NCBI GenBank assembly: GCA_046050465.1
Contig: JBJOPS010000008.1
Span: 1 to 64,000, forward strand
Direction: 5' to 3'
DNA from: Egaibacter sp046050465
Lineage (GTDB): Bacteria; Pseudomonadota; Gammaproteobacteria; Burkholderiales; Burkholderiaceae_C
Length of the DNA: 64,000 nucleotides
Positions within the stretch are counted from its first letter, which is position 1. Each line of letters starts with the position of its first letter. Shown here piece by piece: positions 17,152 through 26,549 of the stretch. The notes under the pieces are model-generated. The model was not told where the DNA came from. It ran no database searches and saw nothing but the letters and a program-made list of their open reading frames with translations. The translations under genes and the position numbers were made by a program.

Positions 17152-17175
17152 GGGTCTATCGCCAGTTGCGCACGG
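17083..17175 (-). promoter_or_regulatory. ZTP/ZMP riboswitch (pfl motif) in the glyA leader
   Basis: Read on the minus strand, the leader contains the conserved blocks of the pfl/ZTP aptamer in order. A P1 strand GTGCG is followed by CAACTGGCGA, then a stem GGCGG/CCGCC, GGGGAACGCAC (which closes P1 with CGCAC), a short hairpin, and the 3' module CCGCAGGGCA. Known ZTP aptamers have ACUGGCGA, then ACCGGGGAGCGC, then CCGCCUGGGCA. An extra hairpin (CCCGGG arms) sits between the first block and the P2 stem. glyA is a known target of this class. The 3' module differs by about two positions from the consensus I remember, so a covariance-model search would settle it. Confidence 0.8.
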
Positions 17176-17203
17176 TAAGAGTTTAGCCGACTGGGGAGGG
17201 AAT

Positions 17204-18100
17204 TCAGTGGCTTCCAGCACTGGCAATTTTTTCCGGCACTGATGGCTTGTCTTTCTCGGTATCTGGCTGAACGGGTGCCCTCAGGGTTGGTACAGCCGGC
17301 AAAGTTGCAGTGGAGTCCGGCATCGAAACGGCTATGGAGTCAGCCGTCGGTGGTGATGCTTCGCGTGGCTCGACGAACGGGACAGCGCGGCCATTGGCGA
17401 CTATTTGCAAACGATGGTATTCAGCCAGAACCTTCGCGCCGTAACCGGCATCGTGTTCCAGATTGGCTGCGCCGACGTAGAACTTCAGTCCGCCTTCAAT
17501 GGAGCCTGCTCGTGAGATGCATTCCTGAAGAACCTTTACGCCAACACGCAGATTGGTAACCGGGTCAAAGGCGGCAAGTCTGCCCCCAAATGGCTCATAC
17601 TTTTCCTGATGTACCTGCGTCATGACCTGCATCAGCCCCTGTGCGCCAACGGAACTCTGGGCGAACGGGTTAAAGCCTGATTCGATTGCCATGACGGCCA
17701 GAATCAACGTTGGTTCGAGCTTCGTGTGCCGGCCGACGCGATAGGCTTCAGCAACCAGGGCGCTGAGTGGTTCTGGTGCAACGCGGTACTTTTTGCTTAA
17801 CCAGTAGGCAACTGATGCCTGCTGTTTGGGCAAATTGCCAGGCTCGGTAGCGGTGGCCCGCTCCACGGCATCAGATTCTCCGGCAATGTCCAGCAAGTCG
17901 GGTTGGCGGGATTGAAGCCAACTGGCAAGTTGTATTTCGCCGGCACTTCGAATATCTGGCCGGGCTATCAAGGTAACGCAGGCAAAGGTCACAGCCAGAC
18001 CCACAAGAGCAAAGCTGTTGTGGGTGAGCTCAAAAAAACCTTGTGCAACATCTGAGGCAAAAGTCCGCAGGCCTTTGCCAATTCTCTCTGACACTGTCAT
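17204..18100 (-). CDS. Membrane-anchored lytic transglycosylase (SLT domain)
   Basis: Lytic transglycosylases cleave the MurNAc-GlcNAc bond of peptidoglycan. The protein has one N-terminal membrane segment (about residues 27-47) and an SLT domain (about 120-235). The catalytic Glu is in AVMAIESGFNPFAQSSVGAQGLMQVM; the YVGAANLEHDAGYGAKVLAEY tail of the fold follows. A Pro/Ala/Ser-rich C-terminal tail (about 245-298) looks disordered. I chose the ATG at 18100, preceded by AAGGAAG; the frame extends to 18139 without a good ribosome binding site. It ends only about 30 bp before the glyA riboswitch, so the glyA promoter must lie at the end of this gene. Exact family (MltC/Slt-like) is not resolved. 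Confidence 0.85.
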   Translation of the reverse strand: MTVSERIGKGLRTFASDVAQGFFELTHNSFALVGLAVTFACVTLIARPDIRSAGEIQLASWLQSRQPDLLDIAGESDAVERATATEPGNLPKQQASVAYWLSKKYRVAPEPLSALVAEAYRVGRHTKLEPTLILAVMAIESGFNPFAQSSVGAQGLMQVMTQVHQEKYEPFGGRLAAFDPVTNLRVGVKVLQECISRAGSIEGGLKFYVGAANLEHDAGYGAKVLAEYHRLQIVANGRAVPFVEPREASPPTADSIAVSMPDSTATLPAVPTLRAPVQPDTEKDKPSVPEKIASAGSH

Positions 18101-18548
18101 AGCTTCTTCCTTCTCGCACGAAGACTTGCCTGGCTGCATGGGTAAGCATGGTGTTGGGCTAAAGGCTTGTCTGGGTTGGTACGCTGTCAGCTAATGATCA
18201 AAACTCCTGGAAAGTTTCGGGCCAGCTGACGGACTGGACCTGATGCAAATCAGGGTTAACCCTTGAACATCTGTGATGTCGGGAAGTTTATGGAGAGGAT
18301 ATATTCCAGTCAACTATATGAAATCTATTTAATAGATTTATTTATTTTATTGGTTAAATTTTTTATTTAAAACAATGAGTTGATTCCATTTCTTAAGGTG
18401 TTTTAATGTGTATTGTTTTTTCTATCGGGATGGTTTTCTGATAGTTTTCATGATCAATGGGGGGGTTCTAATGGGGATTTCGATTTTTGTTTGATACTTT
18501 CCTTTGTCTGGGCGTAACCTTGATCCGCCGACAATCAAAATTCACAAA
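18101..18548. other. AT-rich divergent intergenic region
   Basis: About 450 bp separate the divergent starts of the lytic transglycosylase and the DUF748 gene. I find no gene. The stretch from about 18305 to 18440 is strikingly AT-rich against its surroundings (runs such as TTTATTTATTTTATTGG). It probably holds the promoters and upstream activating sequence for one or both genes; I cannot place -35/-10 pairs with confidence. Confidence 0.6.
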
Positions 18549-21500
18549 ATGACGCTCAATATTTTTAAAAATAACCGATGGTTTCGGTGCGCTGTCTGGG
18601 CAATGGGCTGTCTGATTACCGTGTGGCTTGGGGCCTGGTTGGCGGTGCCGCCGTTGCTCAAAAGCCAGCTTCAGGTGTTGATGGGGGAAAAACTGGGCCG
18701 CAAAGTTACAGTGGGTGCGGTGGATTTCAAACCCTGGTCAATGGAGTTGACCTTGTCCGATCTGACCGTGGCCACTCAGGATGGCAATTCCAGCCAGTTT
18801 GCGCTTAAGCGGCTGTATATAAATGCAGAAATCCAGTCCATCGTCCGGCTGGCCCCGGTGGTGGACGCAATCACACTGGATGCGCCCGTGGTGAAGCTGA
18901 CTCACCTGGGCAATGGGCACTACGATATTGATGACGTGCTGGCACGCTTTGGCAGGGGGCCTGCCGGATCTCTGAGCGATGCCGGGGAAAAGCCGCTCAA
19001 GTTTGCTCTGTTCAATTTGTCGTTGCGGGGTGGTTCGCTGGATTTCGTGGATCGCCTGGTCAACAAGACCCATGAACTGCGTGATTTGAACTTGAATATC
19101 CCCTTTTTAAGCAATCTGGATTCCCGCCGGGAGGTCACCACTGAGCCTGAACTGACGTTTAAGTTCAACGGCAGTGTCTTTGACTCGACAGCACAGGCAA
19201 CCCCGTTCGCGCAGACCCACAAGACGGATGCCACAGTCAAACTCACAGGGTTCGATCTGAAGCCCTACCTCGGCTATATCCCTGCCGGTATGCCGGTGAA
19301 ACCTGTGGCTGCGGTGCTCAATGCCGATCTCAAAGTCGCATTTGAGCAAACCAGCAAACCGTCGGTCAAACTGAGCGGGCGAGTGGATTTGCTGGGGGTG
19401 TCAGCGAACGATGCCCAAGGCCGGAGCCTGGCGGCCTTCGACGCTCTGAATATTGTGCTGGCGGATGTGCGTCCGCTGGAGCAGGTCGTGAGCATCTCCC
19501 AAATGGAGCTGAAACGCCCGGTGGTGGATGTGCGGCGCGACAAGGTTGGCCAGCTCAATTTGCAGCAACTGGCGGGCAGCCCCCAAACCACCACGTCAGT
19601 TGATACGGCAAAAGCGCCTGTTTCGCTTTGGACGGTTGATGTGGCCAGGGTGATTTTGCGCGAGGGTGCGGTGAATTGGAGTGACGACAGCCTCGCGTTA
19701 CCGGCTCGGCTTGCCTTGCAAGGTATCTCCATTGATGCGTCGGCAATCGCGCTGCCGTTTGCGCAGCCACTGCAGTTCAGTGGGTCAACCCGGATTGTGA
19801 GCCTGAGGGATACCAGGGTCACACCGGGTTCCGCCCCAATGCCCAGTTTCAAACGATCAATTGCTTTGGTGCCTGACCAGACTGACGCGTCTACGCTGAG
19901 TTTTAGGGGTGCGGCAACTGATCAGATGGTCACAGCGATTGCTTCGGTTGATGGTTTGTCGCTGGGCATTGCTGCACCGTATCTCGCCGGGTTTTTGAAG
20001 CCTGTGCTGGGCGGTAGCCTGAACGCTGAACTGAGCATCAATTGGAGGGCGTCCGATGTATTGCTGGATGTGAAGCAGCTGTCCCTGAACAATCTGGCCC
20101 TGGAGTCAAAAGATGGCCGGCCCAAGCTTGCAGCCTACAAGTCAGCGTCGCTCGCATCGATCAAAAAACTGGAAATGAGTGAGGCGACCATCGACCTGGG
20201 CAAACGCAGTGTCAGCATGGGCAGGTTGGCCATCAACCAGCCCAAAGTAGCAGTTTCCCGGGGGGAAGACCGGCGCTGGATGTTTGAGTCCTGGATGACA
20301 GGCAATGACGGGAAGGGGGCGGCTCGAGATGTTGAATCGGCCGCGCGGGACAAACCATGGGTTGTGCTGATCAGCGACATTTTTCTGGATGGCGGTGCCT
20401 TGACGTTTGACGACAAGGCCACCTCGGGTAAACCAGTGTCGTTTGATGTGTCTGCCCTCAAGCTGCAGATGAAAAACGTCACGCCAGAAGGCAAGAAGCC
20501 GTCGCCCCTGAGCGTGTCGGCGCGCATCAAGGCGGCCCAGGGCGAACCGGGGCAGGTGGACTACAAAGGTACGCTGGGTTGGGCGCCTGTTGCGGCGCAG
20601 GGTAGTTTGCTGCTGAAACAATTGCCGGTACATGTGTTTGAGCCGTACTTCGGCGATGCCCTCAATATCGAGCTGCTGCGGGCCGACGCCAGTTTCAAAG
20701 GGGACGTGCGTTTCCTGAGCACCGCGCTAGGCGCCACTGCCAAAATCAGTGGCGACGTGCTGCTGGAGGAGTTTCGTGCCAACACCATCGAGTCAACGGT
20801 ACAGGCCGGTGCCGCCAGCGTCCCTGTTGCTGTGGTGCAGGCGGCGGCAGGCCCCAGAGCGGGTGATCTGCGCATCACCGAAGAGCTGCTGAACTGGAAA
20901 GCCCTGAGCCTGCGTGGTCTGGACGTGGTGCTGGCGCCCGGCACGGCCACCACGGTGGATGTGAAGGAAACCGCGCTGACTGACTTTTTTGCGCGTCTGA
21001 TCATCAACGAGACGGGGCGCATCAATTTGCAGGATCTGGTGAAGTCGTCCGAACCGGCTGCGGGTGCTGTGCCGCCAGTGGCACCTGCGGTAGCCGCCAG
21101 TGCTCCCCAGATTGCCGGTCTGGCCCCGGTGATCAACATCGGGCCGGTCAGCCTGATCAGCGGCAAGGTGTTTTTCTCCGACCGGTTCGTCAAACCCAAT
21201 TACTCGGCCAACCTGAGCGAACTGACGGGCAAGCTCAGTGCCTTCTCATCCGTGGCGGTGCAGGGCGCGCCGCAACTGGCCGATCTGGAGCTGCGTGGGC
21301 GCGCAGAAGGAACGGCGTCGCTGGAAATTCTGGGCAAGCTCAATCCGCTGGCCAAACCGCTGGCGCTGGACATCAAGGGCAAGGTGCGTGATCTGGAACT
21401 GCCACCACTCTCGCCCTACAGCGTGAAGTACGCTGGCCACGGCATCGAGCGCGGCAAACTCGGCGTGGATGTGGGCTATTTGGTGCAGCCCGACGGCATG

Positions 21501-22322
21501 CTCACCGCCAGCAACAACATCATTCTCAATCAGCTCACCTTCGGCGAGAAAGTGGAGGGCGCGCCCAACAGCTTGCCGGTGAAGCTGGCTGTGGCGCTGC
21601 TGGCCGATCGCAATGGCGTGATTGACATCAATCTGCCGATCAGCGGCTCGTTGAATGACCCGCAGTTCAGCCTGGGGCCAATCATCTTCAAGGTCATCGT
21701 GAATCTGATCGTCAAGGCCATTACCTCGCCTTTCAGCTTGCTGGCCAGCGCTTTTGGCGGCGGTGGCGACGAGCTCAGCATGGTCGGCTTTGCACCCGGC
21801 AGTGCTGTATTGACCCCTGCCGCACAGGCTGGGCTGGACAAGGTGGCCAAGGCGCTGGGTGACCGCCCGGCGCTGAAAATGACCGTGGTGGGCGCGTCCA
21901 GCCTCGAACTGGAGCGCGATGGCTACAAACGGGAGCGCCTCAAAAGCCTGCTGCTGGCTGAAAAGCGCCGGGCTGCGGTGGTGACCGGCCAGAACGCTGC
22001 CGCGGTGGCGGCGGTGGGCGACGCAGAGGCACCCGCATTGCTGAAAGAGGTATACAAACGCGCCGACATTCCCAAACCCCGCAACCTGATTGGTATTGCC
22101 AAAGACATCCCGCCGGCTGAAATGGAGGCACTGCTGCTGGCCGGCATCAATGTCACGCAGGATGTGATGCGCGAACTGGCTGTGCAACGGGGCGTAGTGG
22201 TCAAGGATTACCTGGCCACCAAGCAGTTGCCGGTGGAGCGGCTGTTTCTGGGAGCCGCGAAACCGGTGGCCGCTGATGGCAAGTGGACGCCCCGTGCCGA
22301 CCTGAGCCTGGCAACAAATTAG
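18549..22322 (+). CDS. DUF748 / AsmA-like large envelope protein
   Basis: This protein of about 1,257 residues has a single N-terminal membrane anchor (about residues 13-36 from the chosen ATG) and a very long periplasmic part of DUF748/AsmA-type repeats, for example AVDFKPWSMELTLSDLTV and IKGKVRDLELPPLSPYSVKYAGHGIERGKL. The C-terminal region reads GFAPGSAVLTPAAQAGLDKVAKAL, an OmpA-like stretch often seen in this family. AsmA-like proteins span the periplasm and are linked to lipid transport and outer-membrane homeostasis; the role here is inferred from the family. The ATG at 18549 is used; a TTG at 18504 is in frame. The next gene follows after 30 bp. Confidence 0.8.
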   Translation: MTLNIFKNNRWFRCAVWAMGCLITVWLGAWLAVPPLLKSQLQVLMGEKLGRKVTVGAVDFKPWSMELTLSDLTVATQDGNSSQFALKRLYINAEIQSIVRLAPVVDAITLDAPVVKLTHLGNGHYDIDDVLARFGRGPAGSLSDAGEKPLKFALFNLSLRGGSLDFVDRLVNKTHELRDLNLNIPFLSNLDSRREVTTEPELTFKFNGSVFDSTAQATPFAQTHKTDATVKLTGFDLKPYLGYIPAGMPVKPVAAVLNADLKVAFEQTSKPSVKLSGRVDLLGVSANDAQGRSLAAFDALNIVLADVRPLEQVVSISQMELKRPVVDVRRDKVGQLNLQQLAGSPQTTTSVDTAKAPVSLWTVDVARVILREGAVNWSDDSLALPARLALQGISIDASAIALPFAQPLQFSGSTRIVSLRDTRVTPGSAPMPSFKRSIALVPDQTDASTLSFRGAATDQMVTAIASVDGLSLGIAAPYLAGFLKPVLGGSLNAELSINWRASDVLLDVKQLSLNNLALESKDGRPKLAAYKSASLASIKKLEMSEATIDLGKRSVSMGRLAINQPKVAVSRGEDRRWMFESWMTGNDGKGAARDVESAARDKPWVVLISDIFLDGGALTFDDKATSGKPVSFDVSALKLQMKNVTPEGKKPSPLSVSARIKAAQGEPGQVDYKGTLGWAPVAAQGSLLLKQLPVHVFEPYFGDALNIELLRADASFKGDVRFLSTALGATAKISGDVLLEEFRANTIESTVQAGAASVPVAVVQAAAGPRAGDLRITEELLNWKALSLRGLDVVLAPGTATTVDVKETALTDFFARLIINETGRINLQDLVKSSEPAAGAVPPVAPAVAASAPQIAGLAPVINIGPVSLISGKVFFSDRFVKPNYSANLSELTGKLSAFSSVAVQGAPQLADLELRGRAEGTASLEILGKLNPLAKPLALDIKGKVRDLELPPLSPYSVKYAGHGIERGKLGVDVGYLVQPDGMLTASNNIILNQLTFGEKVEGAPNSLPVKLAVALLADRNGVIDINLPISGSLNDPQFSLGPIIFKVIVNLIVKAITSPFSLLASAFGGGGDELSMVGFAPGSAVLTPAAQAGLDKVAKALGDRPALKMTVVGASSLELERDGYKRERLKSLLLAEKRRAAVVTGQNAAAVAAVGDAEAPALLKEVYKRADIPKPRNLIGIAKDIPPAEMEALLLAGINVTQDVMRELAVQRGVVVKDYLATKQLPVERLFLGAAKPVAADGKWTPRADLSLATN

Positions 22323-22352
22323 ACGGATATTTCGACCGGCAAATCGGGCGAA

Positions 22353-25211
22353 ATGTGCAGATGGGCTCAGCAAGGGGCAAATACCGGCGAAAATAGCGGG
22401 TTGCAGGCTGCATTCAGGCCTGCCAAACTTAATGTGAAGCCCACCGTGACCTCGACTGCCCCAGCCAAACACAACGATATTCAACAGCTTGACCGATTGA
22501 CCGGTGGAGCCTTCTCTGCGGCAACCTCGGGTGAGCGTGCGTCAAAAATCCGGGAATGGCTCAGCACCAACCCTGCAACCGAGCAACTGCAGGAAGTATT
22601 CAGGGAGCTCAGCGCCAAGGACAAGGGCGCCGCCAAGCTGCTGCGCGAAAAGCTCGATGACATCAAGCGCGCCAAGGGGCAGGAAGCACTGGCGGCAGAG
22701 TGGGCGCAAAAAGCCCGGGCGCTGCTGGATCTGGGCAAGCTGAACATTGCTGACGCCCTGGCCTGGCAACGTGACGCGGCGAAAGCCGGTGCGCCTCTGA
22801 GCAAGGAGCCACTGGCCACCATCAAGGTGCAGCTGGCTGATCGCGTCAAGGTGATTGAGGATCTGCAGCACCGGGTGCAGGTGCAGCGCGAAGCGGCGGT
22901 GCTGCTCGCTCAGCGCATTGAAGTGCTGTCCACCAAGTCGTGGCGTGACGCGCAGGCAGTTGGTGATGCGCTGAGCGCCGACGTGCAGCACTGGCAGGCT
23001 CAGGCAACCTCACTGCAAGCCGATGCCAGCTGGGCCAGCGTGGATGTGAAATTTCCCCCGCAACTGGACGCCTCGCGCGGCCAGTTGCTGGTGGTGTGGG
23101 AAGCATTTCAGGGTGCTTTGGCTCAAGCAGTTGCAGCAGCAGAAGATGGATCGGCGCCTCTGCCGCCGGTGCCCGTGTGGGCCGATGAATTGCGCGTGGC
23201 GCGTGGCGTGGCGGTAGAAGCCATACCACGGCCTCAAAAGCCGAAAATTGACCCCGAAATACGTGCTCATGCCTCGTCCACTGTGCGTGAGGTGCTCTCA
23301 AAATTGGAGCAAGAGATTGCTGAAGGCCACGGCAAGGCCAGCGCCGGTGCCGCCGCTGCCCTGCGCAATGCGCTCAAAGAGTTTGGCCGTCTGATTGACG
23401 ATAAGCTGGAAAATCAGGCGCACGCTGCGCTGGCCGCTGCCGGTGAACTGGAAGGCTGGCAGCGCTGGCGCGCAGACCAGTTGCGCGAAGAGCTGGTCGC
23501 CAAGGCCGAAGGGCTGCTCAAACGCCCCGAAGGCCAGGCCATCGGCGGGCGCAAGATGCAGGACAACCTGCGTACGCTGCGCGAGCAATGGAAACAAACC
23601 GATCAGGGCGGCGTGCCCAACCATGCCCTGTGGAAGCGCTTTGATGAAGCCTGCAACGAAGCCTACAAGGTGGTCGAAGCCTGGCTGGAAAAGATCAAGT
23701 CTGAAGCGGCGGAAAACAAGGCCCAGCGCCTGGCGCTGATTGAAGAGGTGAAAGCCTGGGCGGTCGACAACGCAAAAGCCAAAGACGACGACTGGAAGGG
23801 TTTCAACCGCATATTGCATCAGTTTGGTGACCGGTGGCGCGATTCGGGCCATTTGAGCGAGAAGGTGTTTGCCGAGTTGCAACCCCTGTGGCTGGCCGCC
23901 ATTGGTGCGGCTGCTGCGCCGCTGGAAGCCCTGCAGGCGCTGAGTCTGGAGCAACGCCGCAACATGATTGAAGAGGCCAAAGTGCTTGGCGCGGCGCCGG
24001 TGCTGCACATTGATGCCGTCAAACACCTGCAGCAGCGCTGGCAGGCCGAAGCGCACGCGGTGCCACTGGACCGCCGCCACGAGCAAAAACTGTGGGATGC
24101 GTTTCGCAAGCCGATTGACGATGCGTTCAACCGCAAAACCCAGGAGCGCGAAAAAGCCGAAGCCGCTTTGGGCGAGCGCGACCGCGTGGTACTGGATGCC
24201 GCCAAAGCACTGGAAGCCGCCAACGCCAGTGGCGACGCGCAAAAAATCCGCAGTGCCATGAGTGCGCTGGAAGCGGCTTTGCACGGCCAGGCACAAGCGC
24301 AGGCGGTGGTTCAGGCCGCTGTGAAAGCCGAGCCAGCCGCAGCCGATCAACTACCGGTTTCAGGGCCTGATTCCGACCCAAGTTCAGCATCAAATGAGTC
24401 TGTAGCCCCTGATAACAGTGCGCAGTTAGCTACTAAAACTGTAGCAAATGCAGATGCGCCGGTGGACGCCAGCGCGTCAGCGCCAGCCGCTGAACCGGTT
24501 GCCACGCCAGCGCCCGTCCCTGTGGCTGCACCACGCAAGCCTGTGGTGGCCGTTCGCGGCGATGATCGCCCGGGCATGCGAAAAGAAGAGCCTGCAGCAC
24601 CCAGTCGCGGCAAATTTGGTGATCGCAAAGACGCAGGTCGGCCCGCACGCGGCCCCGGCACGGGCGACCGCATGGGGCGGCCCGATCGCCCGGATCGTGG
24701 CGGCCGCGGTGATCAGTCCGAGCGCCCGGCACCGGGTGCCTGGCGTGACGCACCTCGTCTGGGCGATACGGCGTTTCGCGCCCAGCGTGATGCGCTGGAA
24801 CATGCCCAACTGGCGCTCAAAAAACTGGCGGCTCAGGCCCATGGCGAGGCACTGGGTCAGTTGCTTGCCGCGTGGGAGAAACGCGACCCGGCATTGCTGC
24901 CCAACGTGCAGGAACTCGGTAATCGCGTGGCGCCTGCCGTGCGAACGGCGTGGACCCAGGCCTTGAGTGGCGCGCCAGCAGGAGCGGGTGACACCGCCCT
25001 GTTGCGCCTGGAAATGGCGGCTGAAGTGCCGACACCTGCCGAGCACCTCAATGCCCGGCGCATGCTGCAGTTGCAGTTGCTGACCAAGAGGAATGATCCG
25101 GCGCCCGCCCAGACCTGGGGTCAGGATGCGGCCAAGGTGTTGGCAGGCGGTTTTGACGGCGAGCAGGCGAGGCGCCTGCAAAACGTTCTCAAAGTGCTGC
25201 TCAAGCGATAG
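22353..25211 (+). CDS. DUF349 domain-containing protein
   Basis: This is a very long, mostly helical cytoplasmic protein (about 952 residues) with several DUF349 repeats, for example QDNLRTLREQWKQTDQGGVPNHALWKRFDEACNEAY and LQQRWQAEAHAVPLDRRHEQKLWDAFRKPID. Residues about 660-800 are a low-complexity Ala/Pro/Arg/Asp linker before a final helical domain. Function is not established for the family. The true start is uncertain: the ATG at 22353 is used, but GTG codons near 22433 also occur before the conserved part. Part of the linker is encoded by a dispersed palindromic repeat (24429-24445). It overlaps convergent lpxH by 11 bp. Confidence 0.75.
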   Translation: MCRWAQQGANTGENSGLQAAFRPAKLNVKPTVTSTAPAKHNDIQQLDRLTGGAFSAATSGERASKIREWLSTNPATEQLQEVFRELSAKDKGAAKLLREKLDDIKRAKGQEALAAEWAQKARALLDLGKLNIADALAWQRDAAKAGAPLSKEPLATIKVQLADRVKVIEDLQHRVQVQREAAVLLAQRIEVLSTKSWRDAQAVGDALSADVQHWQAQATSLQADASWASVDVKFPPQLDASRGQLLVVWEAFQGALAQAVAAAEDGSAPLPPVPVWADELRVARGVAVEAIPRPQKPKIDPEIRAHASSTVREVLSKLEQEIAEGHGKASAGAAAALRNALKEFGRLIDDKLENQAHAALAAAGELEGWQRWRADQLREELVAKAEGLLKRPEGQAIGGRKMQDNLRTLREQWKQTDQGGVPNHALWKRFDEACNEAYKVVEAWLEKIKSEAAENKAQRLALIEEVKAWAVDNAKAKDDDWKGFNRILHQFGDRWRDSGHLSEKVFAELQPLWLAAIGAAAAPLEALQALSLEQRRNMIEEAKVLGAAPVLHIDAVKHLQQRWQAEAHAVPLDRRHEQKLWDAFRKPIDDAFNRKTQEREKAEAALGERDRVVLDAAKALEAANASGDAQKIRSAMSALEAALHGQAQAQAVVQAAVKAEPAAADQLPVSGPDSDPSSASNESVAPDNSAQLATKTVANADAPVDASASAPAAEPVATPAPVPVAAPRKPVVAVRGDDRPGMRKEEPAAPSRGKFGDRKDAGRPARGPGTGDRMGRPDRPDRGGRGDQSERPAPGAWRDAPRLGDTAFRAQRDALEHAQLALKKLAAQAHGEALGQLLAAWEKRDPALLPNVQELGNRVAPAVRTAWTQALSGAPAGAGDTALLRLEMAAEVPTPAEHLNARRMLQLQLLTKRNDPAPAQTWGQDAAKVLAGGFDGEQARRLQNVLKVLLKR
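24429..24445 (+). repeat. 17-bp dispersed palindrome, copy A
   Basis: The arms GCTAC and GTAGC enclose 7 nt (TAAAACT). The element lies in frame in the linker of the DUF349 gene and encodes ATKTVA. Flanking bases (TGCGCAG before, CAAATGCAGATGC after) resemble the flanks of the copies at 31052 and 33107. Confidence 0.7.
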
Positions 25212-26019
25212 CTGATTGCAACGGCAGGCGGCGTATGGGCGCCGTCGGGTCCGTGCTCAGGCGCAGGACCTCGGCACGGGGCGGGTTGGCTCGGGTATCC
25301 CAGTCGCTGAGGACGAGGCGTTGCAAGCCTGCGCCCAGATCATGATTGGCGGGTTTGTGGGTGTGGCCATGGATCATGGTTTTTGCTTCGGTGGACTCCA
25401 GCCAGTCAATGGCAGCGGTTGTATTCACGTCGGCGTAATCTTCTTTTGAGTTTGCGCGTTTGCGCGCCTCGCTCTGGCTGCGCAGGTCTCGGGCAATCGC
25501 TTGGCGTTCTTCCAGTGGTTTGGCCAGAAAGGCTTGTTGCCAGGTGTCGCTGCGAACCTGTGCCCTGAATTTCATGTAATCCGTGTCACCCAGGCAAAGT
25601 GCATCGCCATGAGTCAGCAGCCATTGCTGACCTGCAAATGCCAGCGTCGTGGGGTCATCGAGCATATGGGCGCCACACCGAGCCATCAGGGCAGGGCCCA
25701 TGAGGAAGTCGCGGTTGCCGTGCATCACATACACATCCAGCCGCTGACTGGCTGCATGCAAAGCTTCCACGCAGCGTGATTCAACCCCCGGGTTCTGATC
25801 GTCTGCAGTGGCGTGGCCCACTACAACATCGTCACCAACCCACGCTTCAAAAAGGTCACCCAGAATGAAGACAGCGTTGGCAGGCGTGCTGGTCATGTAG
25901 CGTTGCCAGGCCTGCAGCGTGCCCGGCTCGCCCGGCTGCAGGTGCAGATCGGAGATGAAGTCCACTGCCAGCCAGTGGGCTGGGGCACGCAGCACCGGCC
26001 AGGGTCGGGCAGTGGTCAT
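25201..26019 (-). CDS. lpxH: UDP-2,3-diacylglucosamine hydrolase
   Basis: LpxH removes UMP from UDP-2,3-diacylglucosamine to give lipid X in lipid A synthesis, at the inner-membrane face. The metallophosphoesterase motifs are all present: FISDLHLQPGEPG, ILGDLFEAWVGDD, VMHGNRDFLMGP, LTHGDALCLGDTDY and MIHGHTHKPANH. The protein is 272 residues, slightly longer than E. coli LpxH. It lies 20 bp after ppiB, a very common partner gene order in this group, and ends overlapping the convergent DUF349 gene by 11 bp. Confidence 0.94.
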   Translation of the reverse strand: MTTARPWPVLRAPAHWLAVDFISDLHLQPGEPGTLQAWQRYMTSTPANAVFILGDLFEAWVGDDVVVGHATADDQNPGVESRCVEALHAASQRLDVYVMHGNRDFLMGPALMARCGAHMLDDPTTLAFAGQQWLLTHGDALCLGDTDYMKFRAQVRSDTWQQAFLAKPLEERQAIARDLRSQSEARKRANSKEDYADVNTTAAIDWLESTEAKTMIHGHTHKPANHDLGAGLQRLVLSDWDTRANPPRAEVLRLSTDPTAPIRRLPLQSAIA

Positions 26020-26039
26020 CGATACAGGGAGCAGATTGC

Positions 26040-26546
26040 TTACAGCGCGACTGCTTTTTCAATGATCACGTCTTCAACCGGAACGTCATCGTGGTAGCCC
26101 TTGCGGCTGGTTTTGACAGCCTTGATCTTGTCCACGATGTCCGTGCCGCCGATGACCTTGCCAAATACCGCATAGCCCCAGCCCTGGGCGGAGATGGCGG
26201 TGTGGTTCAGAAAACCGTTGTCGGCAACGTTGATGAAAAACTGCGCTGTGGCGGAGTGCGGGTCACCCGTGCGCGCCATGGCCACGGTGTAGTTGTTGTT
26301 CTTCAAGCCATTGTTGGCTTCGTTGTCGATGGGCTTGTCCCCCTTCTTTTCCTTCATGCCGGGCTCCATGCCGCCGCCCTGCACCATGAAGCCGGGGATG
26401 ACGCGGTGAAAGATCGTGTTGTTGTAGTGGCCCTTGTTCACGTAGCTCAAAAAGTTGGCCACGGTTTTGGGCGCCTTGTCGGCGTCCAGTTCCAGCGTGA
26501 TGACGCCCAGGGTGGCAATGTGGAGTTCGACTTGTGGGTTGCTCAT
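26040..26546 (-). CDS. ppiB: Cytoplasmic cyclophilin, peptidyl-prolyl isomerase B
   Basis: This is a cyclophilin-type prolyl isomerase assisting cytoplasmic protein folding. The 168-residue protein has no signal peptide and carries the core motifs NTIFHRVIPGFMVQGGG, the AMARTGDPHSATAQFFINV stretch and YAVFGKVIGGTDIVDKI. It starts 3 bp after the periplasmic paralogue ppiA, so the two cyclophilins are a coupled pair. Confidence 0.95.
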   Translation of the reverse strand: MSNPQVELHIATLGVITLELDADKAPKTVANFLSYVNKGHYNNTIFHRVIPGFMVQGGGMEPGMKEKKGDKPIDNEANNGLKNNNYTVAMARTGDPHSATAQFFINVADNGFLNHTAISAQGWGYAVFGKVIGGTDIVDKIKAVKTSRKGYHDDVPVEDVIIEKAVAL

Positions 26547-26549
26547 GAT

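Noticed and set aside
21246..22484. 412-codon minus-strand frame opposite the DUF748 gene
   Set aside because: It is a shadow of the DUF748 coding sequence with typical antisense His/Arg/Gln composition.
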